NCBI GenBank assembly: GCA_016183435.1
Contig: JACPEQ010000042.1
Location: forward strand, 1 to 42,183
DNA: 42,183 nt
Source: Chloroflexota bacterium
GTDB taxonomy: Bacteria; Chloroflexota; Limnocylindria; P2-11E
Direction of reading: 5' to 3'
Shown piece after piece: positions 15,143-23,149 of this stretch (the stretch's first letter is position 1; each line of letters begins with the position of its first letter). The notes under the pieces are model-generated. The model saw only the letters and a list, made by a program, of their open reading frames with translations, made no database searches and was not told the origin of the DNA. A program made the translations under genes and the position numbers.

Positions 15143-17518
15143 ATGACCGGCGAACGGACGTTGCGGATCCTCGAGCTCACGGCGGTGCGTGAGCTGCTCG
15201 CGGAGCGCACCTCGTTCACGCCCGGGCGCGAGCTCGCGCTCGGCGTCGCTCCGGCCACCGACGTCGGTGACGCCGAGCGGCTGCAGGACGAGACGCAGGC
15301 CGCGCGAGACCTCGTGCGCGCCACGCCGTCAGCCGGCCTGCGCGGCGCGCGCGACATCCGCGACGCCCTCCAGCGCGCCCGGCTGGGCGGCATGCTCGAC
15401 CCCGAGCAGCTCGTGGCGGTCACCGCGACGGTGCGCGCCGCAGAGGCGTTGTTCGCGCACGTGCGGTCGTATCCACCGCTCGCCACACGCACCCGCTTCG
15501 CGCGTCCGCCGCTGGAGGTCGCGCAGGCCATCGAGCACGCGATCTCCCCCGAGGCCGAGGTGCTCGACCGCGCGAGCGTGGCCCTGGCGAGCGCGCGCGC
15601 CGAGCTGCGGTCCGCGCAGGCGCGGCTGCAGCAGCGGGTGGATGCTCTGCTGCGCTCCCCGGCGCTCGCGAAGCTCCTGCAGGAGCCGATCGTCACGCAG
15701 CGCGGCGGCCGCTACGTCGTGCCGGTGAAGGCCGAGAGCGCGTCGCTCGTGAAGGGCATCGTCCACGATCGCTCCGCGAGCGGCGCGACCGTGTTCATCG
15801 AGCCGCTCGACATCCTCGACGCGAACAACCGCATCCGCGAGGCGGAGCTCGCCGAGCGGACCGAGGTGGAGCGGGTGCTCGACGAGCTGTCGCGCCGCGT
15901 CGAGCGCGCCGCCGACGACGAGGAGGCGATGCTGCGCGCGCTCGCCGAGCTCGACCTCATCCTCGCGCGCGCCCAGCTCGCGGAGGTCTGGGATTGCACG
16001 CGTCCGGCGCTGAACGCGAGCGGGACGATCGACCTCATCCGGGCGCGCCACCCGCTGCTCGTCGAGCAGGTCGGGGACGCCATCGTGCCGATCGACGTCC
16101 GCCTCGGCGCTGACGTGACGGCGCTCGTCATCACCGGGCCGAACACCGGCGGCAAGACGGTCACCCTCCGCACGATCGGGTTGCTGACGCTCATGGCCGC
16201 GTGCGGCCTGCAGGTCCCTGCGCAGCGCGGGAGCGCGCTGCCGGTCGTGCGGCGCGTCTTCGCCGACATCGGGGACGAGCAGTCCATCCAGCAGTCGCTC
16301 TCGACGTTCTCGTCACACCTGCGCAACGTCGTGGCCACCCTCGACGAGGCGGAGCGGGGCGACCTGGCGCTCCTCGACGAGATCGGCGCGGGCACGGATC
16401 CGGACGAGGGGGCGGCGCTGGCGATGGCGGTGCTCGAGACCCTGCTCGAGCGCGGGGTCCTCGTCGCGGCGACGACGCACTACCCCGAGCTGAAGGCGTT
16501 CGCCCTGAACACGCCCGGGGTGATGAACGCCAGCGTCGAGTTCGACCCGGTGACGCTCCGGCCGACGTACCGCGTCCACCTCGGGCTGCCGGGCGCGTCG
16601 AACGCGTTCGCCATCGCGTCGCGCCTCGGCCTCTCCGCGTCGATCCTCGAGCGGGCGCAGACGCACCTGTCGGAGCTGCATCGCTCGCTCGAGCGGACGC
16701 TGCGCGAGGCCGAGCGAGCGCGGACGGATCTCGCGCAGCAGCTCGAGTCCGCGCGCATCACCACCGCCGACGCGCAGCGCGCGCTCGACGACGCGCGGCG
16801 CGAGGCCGACCGCATCGCCGAGGAAGCGCGCGCGCAGCTGCGGCGCGCCCGCGCCGAGGCCGATGACGTCCTGCTGCAGGCGCGCCGTGCTATCCGCCAG
16901 GCCGAGGAGGCCCGGGACCGCTCGTCGCGCCGTGACCTCGTCGAGGACGCCCGAGCGGCCCTCGCGGAGGCGGAGGCCGCGCGTGAAGCCCTCTCCTCGC
17001 AGGGGGCTCCGCCCCCCGCACCCCCGGGGCTGCTCCCGACCATCGGCTCAGCGGTCTTCGTCGAAGGGTTCAGCGATCCAGGGACCCTGATGGCGGTGGA
17101 CGAGAAGGGGATGGCGGAGGTCGCCGCCGGCGCGCTGCGGCTGCGCGTGTCGGCATCCGAGCTGCGCCTCGCTCCGGCCAGCGACCGTCCCCCGGGCGCG
17201 CAGACCGAGGCGCCGCAGCGACGAGGTCGAGCACCCGGACCGAGCGAGGGGCTTCGCCCCGAGCGAGGTCGGAATGAGGTGCCGCTCCAGCTCGACCTCC
17301 GCGGCGCCCGGGCGGAGGAGGCGCTGGCGGTCCTCGACCGCTATCTCAACGACGCGGCGGTCGCCGGCTACGAGCACGTTCGCATCGTCCACGGGAAGGG
17401 GACCGGGGCGCTGCGCGCGGCCGTCCGCGAAGCGCTCGGCCAGCACCCCCTCGTGCGCGAGGTCGCCACGGCCGGCCGCTCCGAAGGCGGCGACGGCGCG
17501 ACCATCGTCACGCTCTGA
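15143..17518 (+). CDS. mutS2: MutS2 family ATPase with C-terminal Smr domain
   Basis: The 791-residue MutS paralogue acts in recombination control or in rescuing collided ribosomes, depending on species (family knowledge). It starts at ATG 15143. Core features are Walker A GPNTGGKT (about residues 332-339), the Walker B region LALLDEIGAGTDPDEGAALA, and ATTHYPELKAFA. A long charged coiled coil (about residues 510-625) and a KOW-like strand segment (GSAVFVEGFSDPGTLMAVDEKG) follow. The Smr nuclease domain has LDLRGARAEEAL and the HGKGTG motif. The linker before Smr and the one before the KOW segment carry dispersed repeats (16998-17020, 17186-17227, 17237-17270), all kept in frame. Confidence 0.95.
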   Translation: MTGERTLRILELTAVRELLAERTSFTPGRELALGVAPATDVGDAERLQDETQAARDLVRATPSAGLRGARDIRDALQRARLGGMLDPEQLVAVTATVRAAEALFAHVRSYPPLATRTRFARPPLEVAQAIEHAISPEAEVLDRASVALASARAELRSAQARLQQRVDALLRSPALAKLLQEPIVTQRGGRYVVPVKAESASLVKGIVHDRSASGATVFIEPLDILDANNRIREAELAERTEVERVLDELSRRVERAADDEEAMLRALAELDLILARAQLAEVWDCTRPALNASGTIDLIRARHPLLVEQVGDAIVPIDVRLGADVTALVITGPNTGGKTVTLRTIGLLTLMAACGLQVPAQRGSALPVVRRVFADIGDEQSIQQSLSTFSSHLRNVVATLDEAERGDLALLDEIGAGTDPDEGAALAMAVLETLLERGVLVAATTHYPELKAFALNTPGVMNASVEFDPVTLRPTYRVHLGLPGASNAFAIASRLGLSASILERAQTHLSELHRSLERTLREAERARTDLAQQLESARITTADAQRALDDARREADRIAEEARAQLRRARAEADDVLLQARRAIRQAEEARDRSSRRDLVEDARAALAEAEAAREALSSQGAPPPAPPGLLPTIGSAVFVEGFSDPGTLMAVDEKGMAEVAAGALRLRVSASELRLAPASDRPPGAQTEAPQRRGRAPGPSEGLRPERGRNEVPLQLDLRGARAEEALAVLDRYLNDAAVAGYEHVRIVHGKGTGALRAAVREALGQHPLVREVATAGRSEGGDGATIVTL
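16998..17020 (+). repeat. G/C palindrome inside mutS2
   Basis: GGGGGC (17002-17007) and GCCCCC (17011-17016) surround TCC. Read on the minus strand, it continues into TGCGAGGA, matching the tail of the copy at 38917-38946. It encodes the Pro/Ala-rich stretch between the coiled coil and the KOW-like segment. Confidence 0.65.
17186..17227 (+). repeat. 42-nt dispersed repeat, copy 2 (inside mutS2)
   Basis: It is identical to 6255-6296 except for one base. Here it is translated as PPGAQTEAPQRRG, in the variable linker ahead of the Smr domain. Confidence 0.85.
17237..17270 (+). repeat. Hairpin with flanking direct repeats inside mutS2
   Basis: The core GGGGC TTC GCCCC has the direct repeat GAGCGAG on both sides and ACC/GGT as outer arms. 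It resembles the element at 31768-31799. It is translated as GPSEGLRPERGR in the linker before Smr. Confidence 0.6.
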
Positions 17519-17559
17519 CCGCGCTATCCTCCGCCCGGCACGATGGTCCGCTGACGCAG

Positions 17560-18063
17560 GTGGGGAGGACGGGTCCCGCAGCAGCGGATCGAGAGTCTTC
17601 ACAGGGCCCGCGGCGAAGCGCGATCCTCGTGACGCGCGATGGCCGCGGCCGTGTCTTGCTCGTCCGGCAGCGGGGCGGGCCGTTCAGGGGGACGTGGCTC
17701 CTGCCGGGCGGAGGCCTCGAGGCAGGGGAGTCCTTCGAGGACGCGCTGCGCCGCGAGGTGCGCGAGGAGACCGGCCTCGAGTGCGGGCGCGTCCGCGAGG
17801 TCGCCCGCTACGACGTCCGCGCGGGCGCGTTCCACGGTGACGTCCTCCTCTACGCGGGCGAGGCGCACGGCTCCCCGCGCATCGGAGACGACGGCGAGCC
17901 TGTCCAGTGGGCCGACGTGGACCGGGAGGAGGCGCACCCCGTCCTCTTGCGCGAGCTCGTCGATGCGGGTGTCCTTGACGTGGACGCCTCCGTCATCGAT
18001 GGTCGCGCCGCAGCGCTCGGGATCCGCATCCGGCGGATCCCTCCGGAGGAGGTCCGGACCTAG
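17560..18063 (+). CDS. NUDIX hydrolase
   Basis: The 167-residue protein contains a complete Nudix box, GGLEAGESFEDALRREVREETGLE (about residues 51-74), fitting GX5EX7REUXEEXGU. The preceding strand SAILVTRDGRGRVLLVRQRGG and PFRGTWLLPGG are typical of small nucleotide-diphosphate hydrolases. The substrate cannot be told. GTG 17560 is the probable start. A TATCCT box lies at 17525-17530. Its TAG stop (18061-18063) shares the CTAG tetranucleotide with the stop of the convergent penicillin-binding protein gene. Confidence 0.9.
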   Translation: MGRTGPAAADRESSQGPRRSAILVTRDGRGRVLLVRQRGGPFRGTWLLPGGGLEAGESFEDALRREVREETGLECGRVREVARYDVRAGAFHGDVLLYAGEAHGSPRIGDDGEPVQWADVDREEAHPVLLRELVDAGVLDVDASVIDGRAAALGIRIRRIPPEEVRT

Positions 18064-20582
18064 CGATCCGGCCCCTTCGGCGGGGGTGTCGCCGTGGGGG
18101 CGGGCGTTGGGGAGGCCGTGAGGCCGGGTGGCAGCGTCACCCCGGGCGGCAGCGGGAAGGGCACGAACGTGAAGGTCGGCCGCGGCGAGGCGCTCGTTCG
18201 CGGGCCGCTCGGCGACGGCGACGGCGTCGGCGACGCGCTCGGGCTCGGACACGGCGCTTCGGTGACCAGCGACCAGGTGTACCGGTTGTACGAGTGCGCC
18301 CCCTTCTGCGCGTCCGCGATCCACCGCTGCGTGTACGGCGCCCAGGTCCCCGGTCCGATCTCGCGGATACGCATGCCGACCGTCGCGCTGCCGTCCGGCT
18401 TCGGGCAGCCCTGCACGTACCAGTTGTCCGTCGTGCGCGGCTCGGTGCCTTTGAGGAAGAGCTCGGGCGAGGCGAAGGGGGAGAGCTTGGAGGGCAGCAT
18501 GCCCGACCCGTATCCGCCGTACGCGCCCGGGGCGGCCACGACGTTCGCGCTCACCACGTTGGCGGGACGCTCCCAGTCCTTCACCTCGACGCCGGCGAGC
18601 ACTTCCTTCATGTACTCGCGCCACAGCTGGCCGGGACCCATCGCGCTGAAGAAGTCCCGGCTGCTCATCTTGTCGCCGTTGCTGTTGCCCATCCAGACGC
18701 CGGTGACGAGCTGCGGGACGTAGCCGACCGAATACACGTCCTTCAGGTCGTCGGTCGTCCCCGTCTTCAGCGCGGCGGGCCGCCCGATGTTCGTCCACTG
18801 CCCGAAGACGTAGCTGCGGTCGGGCCGGGTCGTCTCCTTGAGGATGTCGTTCATGATGTAGGCGAGGCCCGGGTCGAGCACGCGCTTCTGCTCGTAGTCC
18901 TTGTGCTCCCACACGACCTTCCCGTGCGGATCCTCGACCTTCAGGATGTAGGTCGGCGAGACGCGGAGACCCATGTTCGCGAGCACACCGAACGCGCTCG
19001 TCATGTCCGCGAGCTTCACCTCGCGCGCGCCGAGCGTGAGCGAGAGGCCGACGCGTGCCGGATCGATCGGCGTCGTGATCCCCATCTCTTTGGCCGTCTG
19101 GATCGTGTCCTCGATCCCGGAGTACTGGTGCAGGAACTTCACGGCGGGCACGTTGCGCGACTCACGGATCGCCTGTCGCATCGTCAGCGGGCCGTGGTAC
19201 TGGAGGTCGGCGTTCTCCGGGCAGTAGCCGCATTCGGTCTTCGGGTCGAACCTCGGCGCGGAGAACTTCGCGGGATCCGCCTTGCCGGTGAAGTCCGTGC
19301 GCACGTCGACGACGACCGTCGCCGCCGTGGCGCCCTTCTTGAGCGCCGTCAGGTAGTTGAAGACCTTGAAGGCGGATCCCGGCTGGCGCAGGGCGATGCC
19401 GGCGACGTCGTACTGGCCCTGGACCTTCAGGTCCTCCCTGTTGTAGTAGTCGACGGACCCGACGTACGAGAGCACCTCGCCCGTCTTGGGATCGATGGAG
19501 ACGAGGCCGGCGTTCCACACGTTCCGCTCGTGCAGGGTCTCGACCCAGAGCTTCACCTGCTTCTCGGCGGCGGCCTGCTTCTGCATGTCGAGCGTGGTCG
19601 TGACCCTGAAGCCGCCGCGCGTGACGGCGCTCTCGTCGCCGCCGAGGATGCGGGTGAGCTGGTCGCGCACCTGGAAAACGAAGTGCGGCGCGGCGATGGT
19701 CGTGATCTGCTTCCCGGCGACCTTGATCGGCTCCTTGTCGGCGGCCTCGCCCGCCGCGGTCGTGATCGCGCTGATGTCCTCCATCTGCCGCAGGACGTAG
19801 GACCGCCGCTCCTCCGCGCGCTCGACGTTCTCGGGCTGTGCGGGATCGAGCACCGACGGTGCCTGCGGCAGCCCGGCCAGGAGCGCGGCCTCCGCGAGGG
19901 TCAGCTGCGAGAGCTCCTTGCCAAAGTACGTCTGCGCCGCGGCCTTCACGCCGTAGGCCTGGTTCCCGTAGTAGATCTGGTTGAAGTAGAGCTCGAGGAT
20001 CTCGCGCTTCGAGTAGGTCTGCGTGACCTGGACGGCGAGGATCTGCTCGCGGATCTTGCGGTTGAAGGTGACCTCGCCGCCCACGATGCGCTGCTTCACG
20101 AGCTGCTGGGTGATGGTCGAAGCGCCGCCCTGCCCCGTCGAGCGCCCAAGCGCGTACGAGTACGCCGCGCGGGCGATGCCGAGCACGTCGACGCCGGGGT
20201 TCGTCCAGAACGTCTTGTCCTCGGCGGCGACGGTCGCGTCGATGAGCACCTGCGGGACGTCGTCGAGCTTCACGGCCTCCCGGCGCTCGACCTCGAACTG
20301 GTACAGCAGCTCGGTGCCGGACCGGTCGTAGACCTTCGTCGAGAGCGCGAGCGGGTCCTTTGCGAGGTCCTGCGGCGAGGGCAGGTCCCGCGTGACGTCG
20401 GCCAGCCACATCGCGCCCGCCACGACGGGCACGGCGGCGAGCGCCAGGAGGAGCGCGACCACCAATGGCGGGAGGACCACGAGGCCGCGGCGGACCGGGC
20501 CGGCCTGGCCCTTGCGCCGCAGCGTCCGGTACGGTCCGCGCCGCAGCGCGTGATCGCGAGACCTGTCCCTTCCGATGCTCAT
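18060..20582 (-). CDS. Class A penicillin-binding protein (transglycosylase/transpeptidase)
   Basis: The 840-residue bifunctional murein synthase has a basic cytoplasmic N-terminus and one membrane anchor (LVVLPPLVVALLLALAAVPVV). The GT51 transglycosylase domain has AAEDKTFWTNPGVDVLGIARA with the catalytic Glu, and GGASTITQQLVKQ. The transpeptidase domain has the SxxK motif in PGSAFKVFNYL (Ser near residue 404), the SxN motif in RESRNVPA, and KTG in ALKTGTTDD (near residue 602). A C-terminal Ser/Pro/Thr-rich tail of about 65 residues is probably cell-wall spanning or disordered. Start is ATG 20582. It is divergent from tyrS, with overlapping promoter elements. Confidence 0.95.
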   Translation of the reverse strand: MSIGRDRSRDHALRRGPYRTLRRKGQAGPVRRGLVVLPPLVVALLLALAAVPVVAGAMWLADVTRDLPSPQDLAKDPLALSTKVYDRSGTELLYQFEVERREAVKLDDVPQVLIDATVAAEDKTFWTNPGVDVLGIARAAYSYALGRSTGQGGASTITQQLVKQRIVGGEVTFNRKIREQILAVQVTQTYSKREILELYFNQIYYGNQAYGVKAAAQTYFGKELSQLTLAEAALLAGLPQAPSVLDPAQPENVERAEERRSYVLRQMEDISAITTAAGEAADKEPIKVAGKQITTIAAPHFVFQVRDQLTRILGGDESAVTRGGFRVTTTLDMQKQAAAEKQVKLWVETLHERNVWNAGLVSIDPKTGEVLSYVGSVDYYNREDLKVQGQYDVAGIALRQPGSAFKVFNYLTALKKGATAATVVVDVRTDFTGKADPAKFSAPRFDPKTECGYCPENADLQYHGPLTMRQAIRESRNVPAVKFLHQYSGIEDTIQTAKEMGITTPIDPARVGLSLTLGAREVKLADMTSAFGVLANMGLRVSPTYILKVEDPHGKVVWEHKDYEQKRVLDPGLAYIMNDILKETTRPDRSYVFGQWTNIGRPAALKTGTTDDLKDVYSVGYVPQLVTGVWMGNSNGDKMSSRDFFSAMGPGQLWREYMKEVLAGVEVKDWERPANVVSANVVAAPGAYGGYGSGMLPSKLSPFASPELFLKGTEPRTTDNWYVQGCPKPDGSATVGMRIREIGPGTWAPYTQRWIADAQKGAHSYNRYTWSLVTEAPCPSPSASPTPSPSPSGPRTSASPRPTFTFVPFPLPPGVTLPPGLTASPTPAPTATPPPKGPDR

Positions 20583-20589
20583 AGTCTAT
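20582..20589 (+). promoter_or_regulatory. Candidate -10 box of tyrS between divergent genes
   Basis: TAGTCT (20582-20587) lies 8 nt before the tyrS ATG at 20596, consistent with a leaderless or very short leader. It is part of a quasi-palindrome ATAGTCTAT (20581-20589) that reads TAGACT on the other strand, directly against the start codon of the penicillin-binding protein. No Shine-Dalgarno sequence precedes the tyrS ATG. Confidence 0.4.
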
Positions 20590-20595
20590 TCGTCC

Positions 20596-21834
20596 ATGCC
20601 TTCAACACTCCCGGTGGGACCCGTCCTCCGGCCTAACGAAGAGCAGCTCCAGGAGTTCCTCACGCGTGCCGTTTCCCAGGTGGTCGTGCGCGAAGAGCTC
20701 GAGCGCTGCCTGCGGACAGGCGAGCGACAGCTTCGTGTCAAGCAGGGATTCGATCCGACGACGAAGAACCTCCACATCGGCCACGCTGTGGGCCTCCGCA
20801 AGCTGAAGAAGCTCGCACAGTGGGGACACGAGATCGTCCTGATCGTCGGCGACTGGACCACGCAGATCGGGGATCCGACCGACCGGGACATCACGCGGCC
20901 GACCAAGTCTCGCGACGAGGTGATGGAGAACGCGAGGACGTACCTCGACCAGTTCCATCTGATCGTGCCGCGTGAGGGGACGCGCACCGTTCTCCAGGAC
21001 GAGTGGTTCGGCACGTTCGGATTGCGCGACGTGATCGACCTGACCGCGCGGTTCACCGTGCAGCAGATGCTCGCTCGGGAGGAGTTCCGCAAGCGACAGG
21101 CGGCCGGGACCCCGATCCCGATCAAGGATCTCCTCTACCCGCTGCTCCAGGCATACGACTCTGTCGCCATCGAGGCGGACGTCGAGCTCGGAGGTACGGA
21201 TCAGCTGTTCAACATCCTCGCGGGGCGAGAGCTGCAGGAGATGCTCGGCCAGCGCCCGCAGTGGGTGTTCATCGTGGAGCTGCTCGAAGGCCTCGACGGC
21301 GAGAAGATGAGCAAGTCCAAGCCGGCGACCGGCGTCTGGATCGCCGATCCGCCGAACGAGATGTTCGGCAAGACGATGTCGATCGCCGATGCGCTCATGC
21401 CGCACTGGTTCGAGTGGGGGACAGAGATGCCGATGGCCGAGGTACGCGCGACGCTCGATGCGCTCGGCCGCAAGGAGGTCCATCCGCGCGAGGCGAAGGA
21501 ACGTCTGGCCCGTCGGATCGTCACGGAGTTCCACTCGGCCGCGGCGGCGGAAGACGCGGCACGCGCCTTCGCGCGGCAGTTCCGCGAGCGTCAGGCGCCG
21601 GATGAGATCCCGATCAAGGCCGTCTCGCGCGACGGCGAGAACAGCATTCCCATCGTCGACCTGCTCGTGCGTGCAGAGCTGCAGCCGAGCCGCGGCGCGG
21701 CGAAGCGTCTCGTCGAGCAGCGCGGCGTCCGCGTCGATGAGGTACCCGCTGACCTGACGACGACGGTGCCCACGACCGGAGAGCCGGTCGTCCGGTATGG
21801 CCCCCGCAGCTTCGCCCGCATCCGCTGGACCTAG
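20596..21834 (+). CDS. tyrS: Tyrosyl-tRNA synthetase
   Basis: The 412-residue class I synthetase has a HIGH signature in TTKNLHIGHAVGLRKL, a KMSKS loop in LDGEKMSKSKPATGVW, and a YDSVAIEADVELGGTDQLFN tyrosine-site segment. A C-terminal S4-like RNA-binding domain (IPIVDLLVRAELQPSRGAAKRLVEQRGVRVD) follows. The sequence looks closer to the TyrZ-like bacterial branch than to the E. coli type (impression only). ATG 20596 is preferred over an upstream in-frame codon at 20575, which overlaps the divergent gene. There is no T-box leader. The next gene starts 4 nt after the stop. Confidence 0.95.
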   Translation: MPSTLPVGPVLRPNEEQLQEFLTRAVSQVVVREELERCLRTGERQLRVKQGFDPTTKNLHIGHAVGLRKLKKLAQWGHEIVLIVGDWTTQIGDPTDRDITRPTKSRDEVMENARTYLDQFHLIVPREGTRTVLQDEWFGTFGLRDVIDLTARFTVQQMLAREEFRKRQAAGTPIPIKDLLYPLLQAYDSVAIEADVELGGTDQLFNILAGRELQEMLGQRPQWVFIVELLEGLDGEKMSKSKPATGVWIADPPNEMFGKTMSIADALMPHWFEWGTEMPMAEVRATLDALGRKEVHPREAKERLARRIVTEFHSAAAAEDAARAFARQFRERQAPDEIPIKAVSRDGENSIPIVDLLVRAELQPSRGAAKRLVEQRGVRVDEVPADLTTTVPTTGEPVVRYGPRSFARIRWT

Positions 21835-21838
21835 ACGG

Positions 21839-23149
21839 ATGGAAGGGGGCTCGCCCCCCGCGAAGAGCACCATCGTCGCCGTGGTGCCCTTCGGCGCCGT
21901 CGTCGAGGGCGGGGCCGACGAGGACACGGAGCGTCCCGGCCGCTGGGCGCGTCAGATCGCGCGGCGGCTGGTGGATCGGTTCGCCGGCGAAGAGACGCTC
22001 GAGGTCCGGCCCGTGATCCTCGTGGCGATGCCCGAGACCTCCTCGCAGGCGGGGTACCTCGTCTTCGGGTCGACGCCTGACGCGTCGCTCGCCGCGCGGT
22101 ACGCGCGCTCGCTCGGCGCCACCCATGCGTTGACCGGGACGTATCGCGAGAGCCCGACCGCGGGGAAGCTCGAGGCCGCGCTCGTTGACGCTGGCGGGCA
22201 CGTGGTCGCGACGTTCGCGCGCGACATCGCGGAGGGCGGGCTGCACCTGGTCGAGCCGGCGCTCGCGACGTGGCTGGCGTCGGCGCTCGGCGTGACGGCG
22301 GAGCATGACCTGGCCGCTCCCGTCACCGTCAACTCACAGGCCTACGAGACGCTGCTGGTCGGCATGGACGCCGAGGTCGACGCGACCCTGCTGCGCGAGA
22401 GCGATCCCAAGGGTGCCAGCGCGGCGATCGCGCGAGCGGCGGCCGCATACACGCTGGCAGCGCACGCCGACCCGGCGGCCGCCGTCGTCGAGGAGCGCAT
22501 CCTGCTGATGGCCGCCTCGGCGATCGAGAACGATCAGCAGGCGCTCGTGCTCGAGCCGCTCGAGACGCTGGCCGAGACGCGGCCGGCGTCGTGGCGCCTG
22601 CAATACATGCTCGGCGAGGTCCGCCGCACGAGCGGGGACCTGAACGGCGCGATCGTGGCCTTCGAGCATGCGGACGCGCTCCAGCCGCTGCGTCCCGGGG
22701 ACTCCCTCACGCTCGCTCAGCTCCAGATCGCGGCCGGAGCGCCCGCGGTCGCCGCGGCACGCCTGCGCCGGATCGTCCGCGGGGGCGCCGAGGCGCCGGT
22801 CGCCGCCACGGCCCGACGGCTGCTGCTCGGCGTGCGGCATCCCGAGCTCGAGAAGGACCTCGAGACCGCCGGCAAGATCGCCGTGGACGGCCAGCTCGCG
22901 CGTGCCGCCGAGGCCGAGGCGGCGTTCGACCGCGTGCTCGCTGCCGAGCCCGATCTCTGGGAGGCGCACTTCGGCCGCGGTCTGCTGGCGCGGCAGCGCG
23001 GCGACGCCGACGCCGCGCAGGCGTCGTTCCAGCGCGCGATCGATCTCAACCCCGCGGCGGCGGAGCTCGTCAAAGACCTGGGCACGGTCGGCGAGCGGGC
23101 AGGTCGAGCCCGGGGGCGGAAGGGGGCGAAGCCCCCCGCGAAGAACTAG
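21839..23149 (+). CDS. TPR-repeat protein of unknown function
   Basis: With ATG 21839 the protein has 436 residues. The first part (about residues 11-175) looks like an alpha/beta domain: STIVAVVPFGAVVEGG, then YLVFGSTPDASLAARYARSLGATHALTG. It resembles the N-terminal domain seen in some adenylate-cyclase-like or FlgO-like TPR proteins, but I cannot name it. Helical tetratricopeptide-like repeats follow; the clearest is LWEAHFGRGLLARQRGDADAAQASFQRAIDLNPAA. There is no signal peptide or membrane segment. A G/C palindrome encodes both its first ten and its last ten or so residues. An alternative start is GTG near 21879. It shares CTAG with the convergent EF-G-like gene. Confidence 0.75.
   Translation: MEGGSPPAKSTIVAVVPFGAVVEGGADEDTERPGRWARQIARRLVDRFAGEETLEVRPVILVAMPETSSQAGYLVFGSTPDASLAARYARSLGATHALTGTYRESPTAGKLEAALVDAGGHVVATFARDIAEGGLHLVEPALATWLASALGVTAEHDLAAPVTVNSQAYETLLVGMDAEVDATLLRESDPKGASAAIARAAAAYTLAAHADPAAAVVEERILLMAASAIENDQQALVLEPLETLAETRPASWRLQYMLGEVRRTSGDLNGAIVAFEHADALQPLRPGDSLTLAQLQIAAGAPAVAAARLRRIVRGGAEAPVAATARRLLLGVRHPELEKDLETAGKIAVDGQLARAAEAEAAFDRVLAAEPDLWEAHFGRGLLARQRGDADAAQASFQRAIDLNPAAAELVKDLGTVGERAGRARGRKGAKPPAKN
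21841..21867 (+). repeat. G/C palindrome at the 5' end of the TPR gene
   Basis: GGAAGGGGGC, then TC, then GCCCCCCGCGAAGAG, beginning two bases into the ATG. It differs from 23118-23146 only in the loop and the last bases. It encodes EGGSPPAKS. Confidence 0.7.
23118..23146 (+). repeat. G/C palindrome at the 3' end of the TPR gene
   Basis: GGAAGGGGGC, then GAA, then GCCCCCCGCGAAGAAC, running up to the shared CTAG stop. It encodes KGAKPPAKN. Same orientation as the copy at 21841-21867. It could also serve as a terminator-like barrier between the convergent genes, although no U-tract follows. Confidence 0.7.

Noticed and set aside
18294-20636. A 780-codon plus-strand frame opposite the penicillin-binding protein
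   Set aside because: Antisense shadow; the minus strand carries all transglycosylase and transpeptidase motifs.
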